A stretch of DNA of 64,000 nt, from the NCBI GenBank assembly GCA_023846275.1, contig JAIUJO010000190.1, positions 324,298 to 388,297 of the forward strand, given 5' to 3'. The DNA comes from Vanilla planifolia. Taxonomy: Eukaryota; Streptophyta; Magnoliopsida; Asparagales; Orchidaceae. This document shows, one piece after another, positions 24,572-36,510 of this stretch; position 1 is the stretch's first letter, and each line of letters starts with the position of its first letter. The notes under the pieces were generated by a model, which was not told the origin of the DNA, made no database searches, and saw nothing but the letters and a program-made list of their open reading frames with translations. The translations under genes and the position numbers were made by a program.

Positions 24572-24789
24572 GAGGAAGAAGAAGAAGAAGAAGAAGAAGA
24601 AGAAAGAAGAAGAAGAAGTAGAAGAAGAAGAAGAAGGAGAAGAAAGGAGAAGAAGTAGAAGAAGAAGTGGAAGAAGTAGAAGAAGCAGGAGAAAAAGAAG
24701 AAGAAGAAAAATTTGAAGTAAAAGAAAGGGAAGAAGAAAAAGAAGAGGAGGAAGAAGAAGACGAAGAACAAGAAGAAGATGAAGTAGAT

Positions 24790-27700
24790 TAACACGAGTC
24801 AAATGAAGTTCATTTTTTCTTAAATTGATCTCATTTTGAATTGCTATGAATTATAAAAATAAACTAGCGTGAATAATAAAATATAATTATTTTAATATTA
24901 AGCAAATATATTAAAGTTAAAATGAGATAAATTGAAGTAATATAACAAAACCAAATAAAAGCAAAATAAATTTAATATGAATTAAGATTAATAGTAACAA
25001 TGTTGCATAAATAAATTAATGAAAACAATTTGAAAATTTAAGATAAATTGTTCTAGAATGTGGCTTTCCTAATTAAGTGTGATATTAAATATCTTGTAAA
25101 GTGTGCAAATGTTTCAAAAAAATTTGAAAAATAATATAAAAAATAATATTTAATTTGGTCAAACACATGAAGGAAAGTCCAATGACGTTGATATCATCTC
25201 TATTATGCCTTAGTTATAATTACACTAATTACCTAAGTTAATAAGCATAAAGAAAAATATATTAATATTTAAATATTAAGTAAATATGTAACAAAATTAA
25301 AATGAGATAAAATAAAAAATGTAATTCATCCAAATAAATGTAATAGAAAGGCAACATTAGATGAGAATGAGAGTTTCATAGTTATCCATCCGAACCAAAG
25401 CTAAACATTTGAATAAATAAAACACTTGTATAATAAGATTGCATTTAAAGATATTAAGGAAAAAAATTGTAAAAACACAAATATATACATGAAGTTCAAT
25501 TTGAAATATCCAATGAAGTATGCTAAAGATAAAAAAATATTTCAAAAAATTAAAAAATAAATTATTAATTAGATAGAGGTTATTGAGACATTTCAAACGA
25601 TGTGCATTTGATGTTGAATTGGCCTTTTTTATAACTATTGCTAAAATAAATTACCATAAAATAGAATAAATTCTTTTAATATTAATTAAATATATTAATG
25701 TTAAAATGAGTTATGTTAAGATTACATAAAAAAATGTTAAATCAAATTGATATAATGCTCACTTTTAATAAGATTAAAAGTTACATAAAAATATAACCAA
25801 ATCGAAACAAAATATTTGAATAAATTTTATGCGCTGTTTAAAATAGTTGCAGTCCACAGTACTAAGAAGATCAACGTAATATCAATGATTCTCCAATAAG
25901 GTATGATTCAAAATATCTTTTGAAGGGTCCTAAAACAAAAGAAAACATGTATTTAGAGATATCAAAAAGACTATTTAATGAGATAAATCTCATCTAGAAT
26001 TACTATAATTTGATAAAATATATATATATCTTTTAGTAATAATACATTATTTTGTTATTAAGTATATTAACATTAAAGTTGAAATAAAGAAAATCGAAAA
26101 AATGTACTCCAACAAAATTATGGTGTTTAAATTGTCATGTAAGAGAAAATTAAGAGTTATAGTATATTATAAGAAAATCAAAACAAAAAATTTGAATAAG
26201 TGTGATAAATTATGAAGAAATGTTGCAATCGAAGATGTTAAGATTATCAAATGACATCATTGATCATCAAACCAAGTATGAATAAAAATATCTCCTAAAT
26301 TATAGTAAAATAATGTTTTTATCATGTCAATTAAACGTCATTTTAAATTACTAAGAATTGTTAAATTAAGTAAAAATAAATAATATCAAATTATCCTTAT
26401 AATAGCTATTAAATATATATTAAAGATAGAATGAGATAAGTTGCATAGGAAATTTGCATTCCAAGATGTTAAAGAGATAAGATAGTATAACCTTGATAGT
26501 TGAATTAGGAATGAATCAAAAAATCCTTGAAAGTAAATGAAAGCCCTTGAAAATAATATATAAAAAAGAATATAAAAAGGAAAACTCTAAATAAATGGAG
26601 CTAATCGAGATGAGTGTGACGACATTTATTTCATTTTGATTGGAGCTTATCTTGAATTACAACAAATTATCAAAATAAATAAAAAGAATTATCAATAAAT
26701 TATATGTAAAGTTTATATATAAAAAAATCAAACATAAAATAAATTAAAGTGATGCAATATATCAATGTCATAGGGATACAAAGGTCAAATGAGAACAAGT
26801 GTAACATCTTTAGTTGTTGATTTTGGTATGAATTAAAATTACTCCTAAAGTGCGTAAAAATTCTCAAAAATGAAATATTATGAAATTTATAAAGATTAAT
26901 ACTTAAAATGATGGAGACAACTAGAACAATGTTTTTTCATCCCAATTAAGCCTCATTTGGAATTATTATGAATTACCAATGTTATCTAACATCAATGATA
27001 AAAAATTATTACTTTAATGTTACATAAATATATATTAATTCTATAATGTGATTAATTAAAGTAACACAACATAATGAATAAAAGCTATGTAAAGGTCATG
27101 GGGGAAAGTTAGTGTTTAATTGCAATATAAGAAAATTAAAGTGAATAATTTGAAAAAAAAAAAGAAGATTCACACCAAAATATTGTACTTCAAATTACTA
27201 ACAAGATTGAATTTAAAATCCTTAATCATAAAATCAAGTACAAACCAAATTTCTAAAAATTACCAAAACCATATAAAACAAATATTTAGAAATATAAAAA
27301 AAATATTTAATTTGATAGAGCTGACCATTGTGAGTCTTATGATGTTCCTTTCATTTGAATCAAATTTTCTATATAATTATTAAAAATTATAAAATCAAAT
27401 AATTAAAAAAATTAAATAAATTACTTTTAATATTAAGTAAATATATGCTAAAGCCAAATTGAGATTAATTAATGAAATGTTATGAAATAATTTAAAGAAA
27501 CGTAAATGTCACATGAAAAGAGATTTATTGTTAAGTGGAAATATAATAGAAACAAAGCAAACAAAAATTAAGAAATTGGATAAACTATACAAAAAGCCAT
27601 AATCCAAGATATTAAGGAGATTGAGAACAACATCAATGATTCTTAGATTAGGTTTGAATAAGAATTTCTCATAAAATATACAAAACAATAAGAAAATAAA

Positions 27701-28985
27701 TATATAAATAAAATATAATTTTAATATTTAATTAGATAGAGATTTTTTAGATGAGTTTAACAACATTTGTTTCATGTCCATCGAGCTTCAATTTGAATTA
27801 TTATGAAGTAAAAATAAAGCAAAACGAAAATTAACTTATTATTTAAATATTATATAAATAGATATTACAGCTAAAATGGGACAGATTAATAAATTAAAAA
27901 TTTTGAGTTGCTTTGTAATAAAACCAAATTAAAATGAAAAATTTGAATGAATGAGATAAAGCTTACAAGAAAGTTTCTTTCCAAAACACTAAGGTGATTG
28001 CATGTAACATATTAGACATCAAATCCAAAAAAAACAAAATATCACATAAAACGTGCAAAAATCCTTGAAACTAAAATTTGAAAAAATATAAAAAAAGAAA
28101 ATTTAATTGGATAAAATTGATCAAGAAAAGTCCAATAACATTTTTTTTGTCTCAATTGGATATATGTAATTGGTATAAATTACAAAAATAAATAAACAAA
28201 AAAATAATAATTAAACATATATTAAAGTACAAATGAGAGAAAAAACAATATAATACAACTAAATCAAAATGATATAAATGTCTCATGAGTGGATTGTTTG
28301 GGTTTCGTTGTAATATAACAAAATCAAAGTATAAAATTTGAAAAAGGAGATAAATGATTCTCTAAAACTTTTTTCAACAATGAGAAAGAGATTAAGCATA
28401 ACATAAATGATTCTCAAATCAGTTAGGAAGATAAATATCTGTAAAGAATAAAAAAATCAAACATAATAAAAAAATTTTAGAAATATGTAAATAAATATCT
28501 CGTTTGACAGAGGAAGTCAAGAGAAGTCCACCAATTTTATTTCATATAGGTAAGACATAATTTTGATGTATTATATGTTAAGATTATAAATAATGATAAA
28601 TAATGACAAAATATCATTTTAATATGAACTAATATATATTAAAGATAAAATATGATAAATTTAGAAAATAAAACCTAAGCAAGTAATTCTGATATAAAAT
28701 TCACATGACAGGAGAATTAGTGTTGCATTGTAATACAACCAAATCAAAGTAAAATGTATGAAGAAATAAGATAAACTATAAGAGAATTTCAAGCAAAGTA
28801 ATATAATCAAAATCAATACATTATGAAGGTCACACAATATGAGATTTAGACTTACATTATAATAGAAGTGAATCAAAGCTAAATTTTTTAAGAAATTAGA
28901 AAAATTATATGAGAAAATTGTACTCCAACATACCATGTATATGACATGCAACAACCTAAAGGAAAAAAATGTGTATGCAAATGCC
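24790..28985 (+). repeat. AT-rich diverged satellite, forward block 1a
   Basis: About ten to eleven units follow one another. Taking forward as the reading with AACATCCTT, each unit has in order: ATGAGATAAATTGAAG, ATATAACCAAATCAAAGTG, AAAGGTCACATGAGAGGAG, a second ATATAACCAAATCAAAGTG, GAAGAAATGAGATAAATT, GTTGCATTCCAAGATATTAA, AAGTGTAACATCCTTGATC, ATATCTCATAAA, TAAATATTTAATTAGATAG, GAGTCCAACGATGTTTGT and TCATTTGGAATTACTATGAA. Each copy keeps only part of this. The ATGAATTAC-like landmark recurs at about 24,838, 25,214, 25,630, 26,000, 26,345, 26,652, 26,955, 27,370, 27,792, 28,165 and 28,560. The array starts in mid-unit after the purine tract. No gene is seen. Confidence 0.85.
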
Positions 28986-31034
28986 ATATGAGTAGGGTGA
29001 ACTATGGGTTTTCAAATTATTATATAATTTTAATAATATTTACATTTTGAAAATTGTTCTTAGAAATTGTTTTATGTTTGTATATATATCCAACATTGAC
29101 TTTTAATTTTTATTGTAATGAAAATTGAAAATGAAATTAAAATGGTACATCAATGTATTTGGATGATTTGGTTTGAACTAGTGAGTTCGTCCTGCCAGAA
29201 ATGAGCTTAAGAAGAACTCAAATATTAAAATTGTTACAACTTGAGAGGTTTTAACGATTCATCTTCAACTTACTTGAGATTTTTGTTTATGGTTTCCTCC
29301 AACACACTTAAAGTTTTTATTTACATTTCAACTCTAACCTACTTGAGATTTCTTCTTATGATTCACCTCAAGCCTTCTAGCTTTTGTAAGTCAACTACAA
29401 CCAAGGCTTTTACAAGCTCATCCCTAACTAAATTTTTCATGAGTTAAAACAAACCTTTTAGTTTTCTCAAATACTAGTTGTTGAAGCCAAAAAGGAATGA
29501 AAAATAACAGAGGAAAATTTTTTTTTGCAACAAATGTACAAGATTTTATGCTTATAGATGAATATACTAATGAACAATAAGCATAAAATTATTAAAGAAG
29601 TGAGAAGAAAAAGCTTAGAAATGTTAGACCTAGTTGGAAAGACTATAAAATTTTTGTAGTACAAGGACATGGTGTGTTACTAAGAGAGTTCTACACTTGT
29701 ACAATTTCATGCTATGTTTCCTTGAGGCATTAATATCTTTTTCATGTTCATTATCTGTTGCATTAATAATGGTTGGATTTTAATGGCAAAATTTTAAACA
29801 AAATTTTTAGAAAGTCAAGAAAAGTTATTTCAAAGGTAGCTACCAAATAGCTTAAAAGTGCTTCCAAACAAATCCAAATATTTATCCCAAAATGACTATG
29901 TAATGGCTCTAACAATAGCTAGAAAATTAGATGTTTGTTGGATTTGATTAGAGAAGCTCTTGGATGCCAGAAAAAAGATTATAAAATGAGAGGAGTTGTG
30001 GATAGTTGGCTCAAGATCGACTAGAATAGGGCCATTCAATCACTTTGAATAAGATTTTTGTCATTTGATTGATCAATGCTAAATGAGAGAATGGTATTAC
30101 CTATAAGATTCAAAAGAGATTATTTGAAGCCACTTGATTCAAGAATAAGGAAGAAAGAAATTTTGTCATTCAGTAAATTCTGATAAGACTACGACCATCA
30201 AAAATGAGGCATCAAGGAAAGCTTACAAGTATTGTAATCCTTCTCGATCCATTCAATAATCGGTTGGTAGGACTTCATTGAAAGATGTTGAGGCACTACC
30301 CTACTAGAAAATGTTTAGTCCTACACTACGAATTATAAAAGTAGTTTGTTATTTATGTAGCCTTTCATGAACCTTCAATTCAAGTAAAAATTGAGACTGG
30401 CTACCCCTTGGGTCATAAAAATTCAAACATCTGGGCCACTCGTTTGCACACCTGTTTCACAAAATTATGTGTATCACTTATAACCTACATTCTTCATTTG
30501 AGTTCTACCTTAGTCCTCACTTTTCCTTTCTTTGATAGGGTTATTTGATCACACCATGACTAAGATTGGGCTTCACCCAATTTGGTTTTGATTTGGACAT
30601 GGCCAGGGTATATTTTTTAATTATTTAATTTTTAAAAATTATTATTTTTAATTTGGCTATTATTTATTTTTAAATTTGACAATGGTTTATGTGTAAGATT
30701 TAACAATCGAAAGAATTAAATGATTTAAAAATGAAATCTTATGGATCTTAAAAATAAAATTTTAAAGGATTAAATGATTAAGAAATAGAATCCAATTTTA
30801 ACTAAATCAAGGAAGGTTTTATGAAGGATTTGAATGAAGAGATGTGTCTTGTGAGAAAATAATCAAAGATATCACTTTGCTTCATATTAAAAAAAATTTC
30901 AAATTTGATATGCATGCCTTTAATTCTTGAAGCTTACTCAATATTCCAAGGAACTTTGAAGACCATCAACTAATCATCTTTAAAAGTACATGACTTATTC
31001 TTAAGTGCTAAACGCAACTCACTAAAATATGACA
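28986..31034 (+). repeat. Dispersed repeat family R, copy R1 (longest, ~2.05 kb)
   Basis: This block does not resemble the satellite. It shares ordered words with R2 and R3: a T/A-rich leader, a 34 bp minisatellite (29,239-29,374), GCTTTTACAAGCTCA, GTGTGTTACTAAGAGAG (29,669), CCATTCAATCACTTTGAAT (30,031), AAATCAAGGAAGGTTTTATG (30,813) and TTTGAAGACCATCAACTAAT (30,955). Only R1 has both the middle (about 29,835-30,660) and the distal part. No coding capacity is visible; the short frames (29,241-29,447 and 29,467-29,670 minus) match nothing I know. It could be a non-coding part of a transposable element. Confidence 0.7.
29239..29374 (+). repeat. 34 bp minisatellite in R1 (4 units)
   Basis: Units start at 29,239, 29,272, 29,306 and 29,341 (33-35 bp each). 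Each begins ACTTGAGA or ACTTAAAG, continues with a T-rich stretch and ends in a pyrimidine-rich TTCACCTCAAGCC-like tail. Confidence 0.85.
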
Positions 31035-32195
31035 GAGCTCATTAAGTTTAGTCCAACAATATTTTGTTTAGATCCATCTGACATCATCTAGAATTAAATA
31101 AAAATACAAATTTGAATAAACATAAATTATACTAAATTATTTTTTTAATTTAAATAAGTATATATTGTTGCTAAAAATGATAAATTAAAGCAATGTAATA
31201 TGACTAAATGAATTCAACAAAATAGTCTCATGATAAGATATTTTGTGTTACAAAGGAATATAACTAAATTAATGTGAAAATTTTGAAGAATTAAGTGAAT
31301 CAATGTGAGATAGTTGCATTCTAATGTCCTATGTAGATGAAGTTTAATAACCTCAACCTTGAAATATGGTACGAATTGAGAAATATAATAGAACGTGTAA
31401 AAACTCTAGAAAATAAAATAGTTAAAAAATTTCAAAATAAATATTTAAAAAGATAGAGGTCATAAGCATGAGTGCAACAATCTTTACTTCAACTCAATTG
31501 AACCCATTTTAGAATTAGTGCAAATTCCCAATGTAAAGAAACATAACGAACAACAAAATTTTATTTTAATTTTAAGTGGATATGTAATAAATATTAATAA
31601 AGACAAAGTAATTTAAAATACCTAAATTAAAGAGATGTCAAGATAACATGAGAGGAGAATGATAGTTTTGTTGTAATATAACTAATTCAAAGTGAATGTT
31701 TTTATAAAATTTGATAAATTATGTGGGAAAACTTTAGTTTAACATATTAAGGAGATTTAGTGAAATATTCACTATCACCAAATCAGGTGCTACTCAAAAT
31801 GTCTTGTATAGCATGCAAAAATGTTAAGAAAATATTTAAAAATATAAAGTTGAAATTTTATTGTATGGAGATCATCATGACAAGACTACTCACATCTATT
31901 TCATCTCAATATGAACTCTTATTATGAATTATTAAATTAAATAAAAAATAAAAAAATAAATTATTATTTTAATATTAAATAAATATTTTTTGATTTGAAA
32001 TATGAAACTTTGATGCAATGTAATATTTGAAAATCATTACATTATAAAGGTTAAATGAAAAGAGATTTAGAGTTACATATCACATAACAAAATTAAAAAA
32101 ATAACTTTAAAGAAGTGAGATAAATTATGTAAAAAAGCTACATTTCAAGCTATTATGGAGATATAGCATAAGATCTTGAAGTAAAATAAGTGTGT
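31035..32195 (+). repeat. AT-rich satellite, forward block 1b
   Basis: Nearly three units lie between R1 and R2. The block re-enters the unit at GACAGAGCTCATTAAG (31,033), equivalent to the GATAGAGCTCATCAAG phase. Landmarks: AATAACCTCAACCTTG (31,345), GAAATATTCACTATC (31,763) and ATAAGATCTTGAAG (32,169). Confidence 0.8.
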
Positions 32196-33439
32196 TAATT
32201 GTATTAGAGGAGAAGAGGGAGGGAGGGGTGAGTAGTAGTTATTTAATTTTTTTTGCATTAGTATTTTTTTTGAAAAGTTCTTTGTAAAAATAATTTTTGT
32301 CTATAAAAAAATATTAATTATTTTTAAGTTTTTAGGATTAATTAAAATTAAGAACACTTGAAAATGGCACAAAAAATTTTTTAACTTGTTTGATTCAGGC
32401 AAGAAGATACATCCACCCACCAAAAAGTTGGGAAAGACTCCTCTATTAAAAGAGTTACAACTTAATACCTTTCTTTACAATTCATGTTGAAACTATTTGA
32501 AGTTTTTCTTTATGAATCGCCTCAAACCTACTTGAGATTGCTCTTTACATTTCCCCTCCAACTTACTTGAGATTTTTCCTTACAATTCACCACAAACTAC
32601 TTTCTTTAATATGTTCAACTATAACCCATGCTTTTTGTGTGCTCAACACCAACTCAATTTTGTATGAGATAAAAAAAACATAAGATTTCGCATCAAGCTG
32701 TGAAACTCTTATGGAAAAGGAAAATACAATAATTAAAAATAGTTTTAATAAGAATATATAGGTTCTTGTGATTGTTGTTGAATATTGCATGGTATAATAA
32801 GCTTAAAAGTGTAAAGAGAAGTAATAAAATGAAAGTTTTAAAGTGCTAAGGTAAGTTGGAATAGTCTAGAATATGTAATAGTGCTAGGTTATAGTGTGTT
32901 GCTAGGAGAGTTTTATACTAATAGATTATCACACTATTGTTCTTTGAGATTTTAAAACCTTTTTAGATTTGTTAGACATTCATCACATCGGAAAGTTATG
33001 TTCCTAGTGGTAAAAAAGTTAAGAAGAAATTTTTTAAAGAAAATTAAAAAATTAAATTATTAAAAAATAAAACCTTATAGTTCCTAAATCAATTAAAGGT
33101 CTTAGTTAAACATGCAAAAATTAAATGATAAAGAAATAAGTTTCCTAAATCAAGGAAAGTTTTAAGTAGGATTTTAAAGGATTTTGTTGGAGTGATATTA
33201 CTGATACTAAAAAAAATATAAGCTCACATTCTATTTCACCATGAAAATAAAGCATTTTTAAATTTGATGTGTACACTTGCAATCCTTGAAGCTTGCTAAA
33301 CACTCTAACGTACTTTGAAGACCATTAATTAACAATCTACAAATGTTCATGGATTGTTCTTTAAAAGAAAACTTGATTCATACAAAAACATGCACTTTAG
33401 GGAAAAAAGCTAAAGATTTATGGCTTTAGAAATAAGACA
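32196..33439 (+). repeat. Dispersed repeat family R, copy R2 (~1.24 kb, internal deletion)
   Basis: R2 shares with R1 and R3 the T/A-rich leader, the minisatellite (32,460-32,598), CCCATGCTTTTTGTGTGCTC, GTGTGTTGCTAGGAGAG (32,898), AAATCAAGGAAAGTTTTAAG and TACTTTGAAGACCATTAATT (33,310). Against R1 it lacks about 0.8 kb of the middle. A G-rich word with three G-runs (AGAGGGAGGGAGGGGTGAG, 32,214-32,232) stands near its left edge. The minus-strand frame 32,587-32,790 is not recognisable as a gene. Confidence 0.7.
32460..32598 (+). repeat. 34-35 bp minisatellite in R2 (4 units)
   Basis: Units start at 32,460, 32,495, 32,530 and 32,565. They follow the same plan as in R1: ACTTGAGATT, a T-rich stretch with CTTTA, then an ATTCACCTCAAACCT-like tail. 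Confidence 0.85.
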
Positions 33440-36400
33440 CAAGGGTTGCCTAATTCATCATCGATCATAAAATTCAGTATGAGTTTAAATATCTCATAAA
33501 GCAAGATAAAATTTTATAAATAAAATATTTTAAAAAATATAAAAATACTTATTTGATTAGGTAAAGTAGTGTAAGACGAGTCCAATGATGTTTTTTTCAT
33601 GTCTAATAGGCCATACTTTAAATCATTGCTAGTTATCAAAGTAAATAAAAAAATGAAAGTAACTTGTTATTTTAAACTGAAGTAGACACACACACACACA
33701 CACGCACACACACACACATATATAAGTTAAAATAAGATAAGTAAATGCAACATAATATAGCTAAATAAAAGTGATTTAATGGTCATAACATAGGTGAATT
33801 AGAGTTTCATATTAATGTGACCAAATCAGAACAAAAGAATTATAAAAGTGAAATAAATTAAAAAAAAGAAAGCTTGATTATATGATGCCATAGAGATCGT
33901 ATGTTATATGCTCAAACATTAGTTCAGGTACGAGTTGAAAAACATTCAAATATAAAAAATATAAAAAATGTTTATTCTTCTAATGTGTGAAAACATGAAA
34001 GAAAAAATATTCAAAATATAAAAAATGATATTTAACTAGATAAAGCTGGTAATGATGAATCTAAAGATGTTTATTCTTTTTAGATCAGACCTTGTTTGTA
34101 AGTAAAGAAAATTATGAAAGTAATTAGAATAAATAAAGTAAATTAATATTTATTAAGTAAATGTACATTAAAGTTGAAATGAGACAAATTGAAGATATGT
34201 AATTAAACTAAATTAAAGGGATATAAAAGTGACATAGCATGACATTTAGAGTTGTATAGTAATATAACCAAATCAAAGAGAAACATTTCGAAAAATAAGA
34301 TCAATTGTATCACAAAGTTGCATTCCAATACACTAAAATGTTCTACTGTACTTTCCTTAATTGTTAAATTAAGTAAGATTTAAAATGTCTTAAAAAATGA
34401 AAAAAAATTAAAAAAATATTTAAAATTCTAAAAACATATAATTAATTAGATAAATTTAATTAAGATTTGTCCAATGATATTTGATTCGTCTCTTTCAAAC
34501 CTCATTTAGAGATTCTATCATTCGTAAAAGAAATTAACCTTAAACAATAATAAATTAGTCTTTTTAACATTAAGCAATTATGCATAGATATGGAAATGAG
34601 GTATTTTTAATCAAATTATTATAACAAAATCAATGTGACCTAAATATTACATATTGATAAATTTAAAGTTACAAAGCAATAGAACAACATCAAAGTCAAA
34701 AAGTTCAAGAAATGAGATAAATTGTAAAAAAAATGTTGCATTCCAAGAAGCTTAAAGGATCAAGTGTAACATCCTTAAACATTTATCCAAACACAAATCT
34801 AAATGTGTCATGAAACATTCCAAAGGTATAGAAAATTTATTTAAATAGATAAAAGGAATATTTAATGAAATAAAGCTCATGAAAACTAGTACATTGAAGT
34901 TTGTTTCATCTCGATTGGACCTTGCCTAGTGTTACTATGAATTACCAATGTAAATAAACATAAAGAATAATAAAGTGTTATTTTAATCTTAAATAGATAT
35001 ACTGATGCTTAGAAGAGAAAAATTAGAGTTGTGTATATAACCAAACAAAGGGATATAAAGGTCACATGAGTAAAGAATTAGACTTTCATGCAAAATGGTG
35101 AAATTTAAGCAAAAGATTTGAAGAAAAAATGTTAACAGAAAGGGAAAGTTGCATTCTAACATACTAAGAAGATTGAGTGTAACATCATAGGTCATCTAGC
35201 GTGGTAAGATTAAAAATGAACCATAATGCAAGCCAAATGTTAAAAAATAGAAACTAATTTTTAGTTAAATAGACCTCATCAAGACAATTCCTCAGTATTT
35301 GTTTCCTCTTCAATAGAAATTTTTTTTAATTACAACGCATTACAGAACTAAACAAATATTAACAATATTGGACTATTATTTAAATATTGAGTAAGTACAT
35401 ATTATGGCTAAAATAAGATAAATTCAAGAAATCAATAGTGCTTCTTTCATTTTCATTGAGCCTTTTTTTTGAATTATTATAAATTACAAAAATAAATAAA
35501 TAAAATAATAAACAATTATTTTTATAATGTTATTTAAATTAATATTAAATCTAAAATAAGATAAATTAAAGAAATTTAATGTAGTGAAATAAAGGAAAAG
35601 ACTTTGAATAAATGGGATAAATGTTATGATAAAGTTGCATTCCAAGATTCTTAAAACATTTAGTGGAATATCCTGGATCTTAGAATTTAGCATGAATCAA
35701 AAAATCTCATAAAACAACCAAAAAGTTTAGAAAAAATAATGAATAAGGAAAATGAATATTTATTTAGAAAGATCTCATTGAGCTTGTTCTAACGAGAATT
35801 ATTTACTCGCATCTGATCTCATTTGGAATTGCTATGAATTACAAAAGTAATTAACATAAGTAAAAAGAAATTTCTATTTTAACATTAAGAAGATATATAT
35901 TGATTATAAAATAATGTGAATTCAAGAAATGATATATAAGTAATTCTATCTGCTATAAAGTTTGCATCAAAGAAAAATTATGATATTTTTTACAATATTA
36001 AAAAATTTAATGTGAAAATTTTTAAAAAATATGATAAATTATACCAAAGAAATGTATTACAAGATGCTGGGAAGATCGAGTCTAACATCCTCAACAAATA
36101 AATCCGTTATGAATCTAAGTGTCTTATAAAATATGTTAAAAACTAAAAACACGAAGTATTTAGAAATATAAAAATGATTCTAACAAAATTTGTTTAATCT
36201 TCATAAGATCTTCTTTGGAATTAATATGAATTTTCAAATTAAATAAGTATAAATAATAATGGATAATAATAAATAATAATTTTAATATCTGTAAATCTTT
36301 ATTAAACTAAAATAAAAGAAATTAAAGAAATATAATATAAAACAATTAGTGAGTCATAAAGGTCACGTTTATTGAGATTAAGTTCTACATTGTGCAATAA

Positions 36401-36510
36401 GAAAATCAAAGTGATCATTTTGAAAAAATAAGAAAAAAAAATAGTAAAGGGACATTCCAAGTTATAACTAAGATCAAGTATGACATTCTAATAGAAAATA
36501 AATATGTCCA
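33440..36510 (+). repeat. AT-rich satellite, forward block 1c
   Basis: About eight units lie between R2 and R3. Landmarks: TTCATCATCGATCAT (33,456), ATATGCTCAAACATTAG (33,906), TTTCCTTAATTGTTAAATT (34,353), GTGTAACATCCTTAAAC (34,764), GTGTAACATCATAGG (35,176), GTGGAATATCCTGG (35,663), GTCTAACATCCTCAAC (36,081) and AGTATGACATTCTAATAG (36,476). The units are diverged and indel-rich. Short open frames on the minus strand (34,989-35,195, 35,484-35,693) read through the satellite and are not genes. Confidence 0.83.
33686..33719 (+). repeat. (CA)n microsatellite inside the satellite
   Basis: A CA run of about 34 bp with a single CG interruption is followed by TATATA. It replaces the usual AAGTAAATATATATT phase of a satellite unit, so it probably grew from the TATATA core. 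Confidence 0.9.

Larger units (their letters stand above)
22503..24789 (+). repeat. Degenerate homopurine (GAA/GAG)n microsatellite, 2.3 kb
   Basis: The plus strand is almost only A and G in GAA-based triplets, with scattered GTA, GAT and GTT variants and rare C. It contains a pure AAG run at about 22,828-22,868. Both borders are abrupt: a CA-rich array on the left and AT-rich satellite on the right. The triplet phase leaves long frames open, including one of 700 codons on the minus strand (22,467-24,569) rich in Leu, Ser and Phe. That is low-complexity translation, not a gene. Long GAA/TTC tracts are known to form triplex (H-DNA) and to impede polymerases. Confidence 0.95.

Noticed and set aside
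23281..24716. Lys/Glu/Arg-rich plus-strand frames that resemble charged coiled-coil or nucleolar proteins
   Set aside because: They are the GAA/AAG reading of the same microsatellite, with no non-repetitive coding sequence on either side.
32214..32232. G-quadruplex at the edge of R2
   Set aside because: Only three adjacent G-runs of three or more are present, so a four-run intramolecular quadruplex is not supported.
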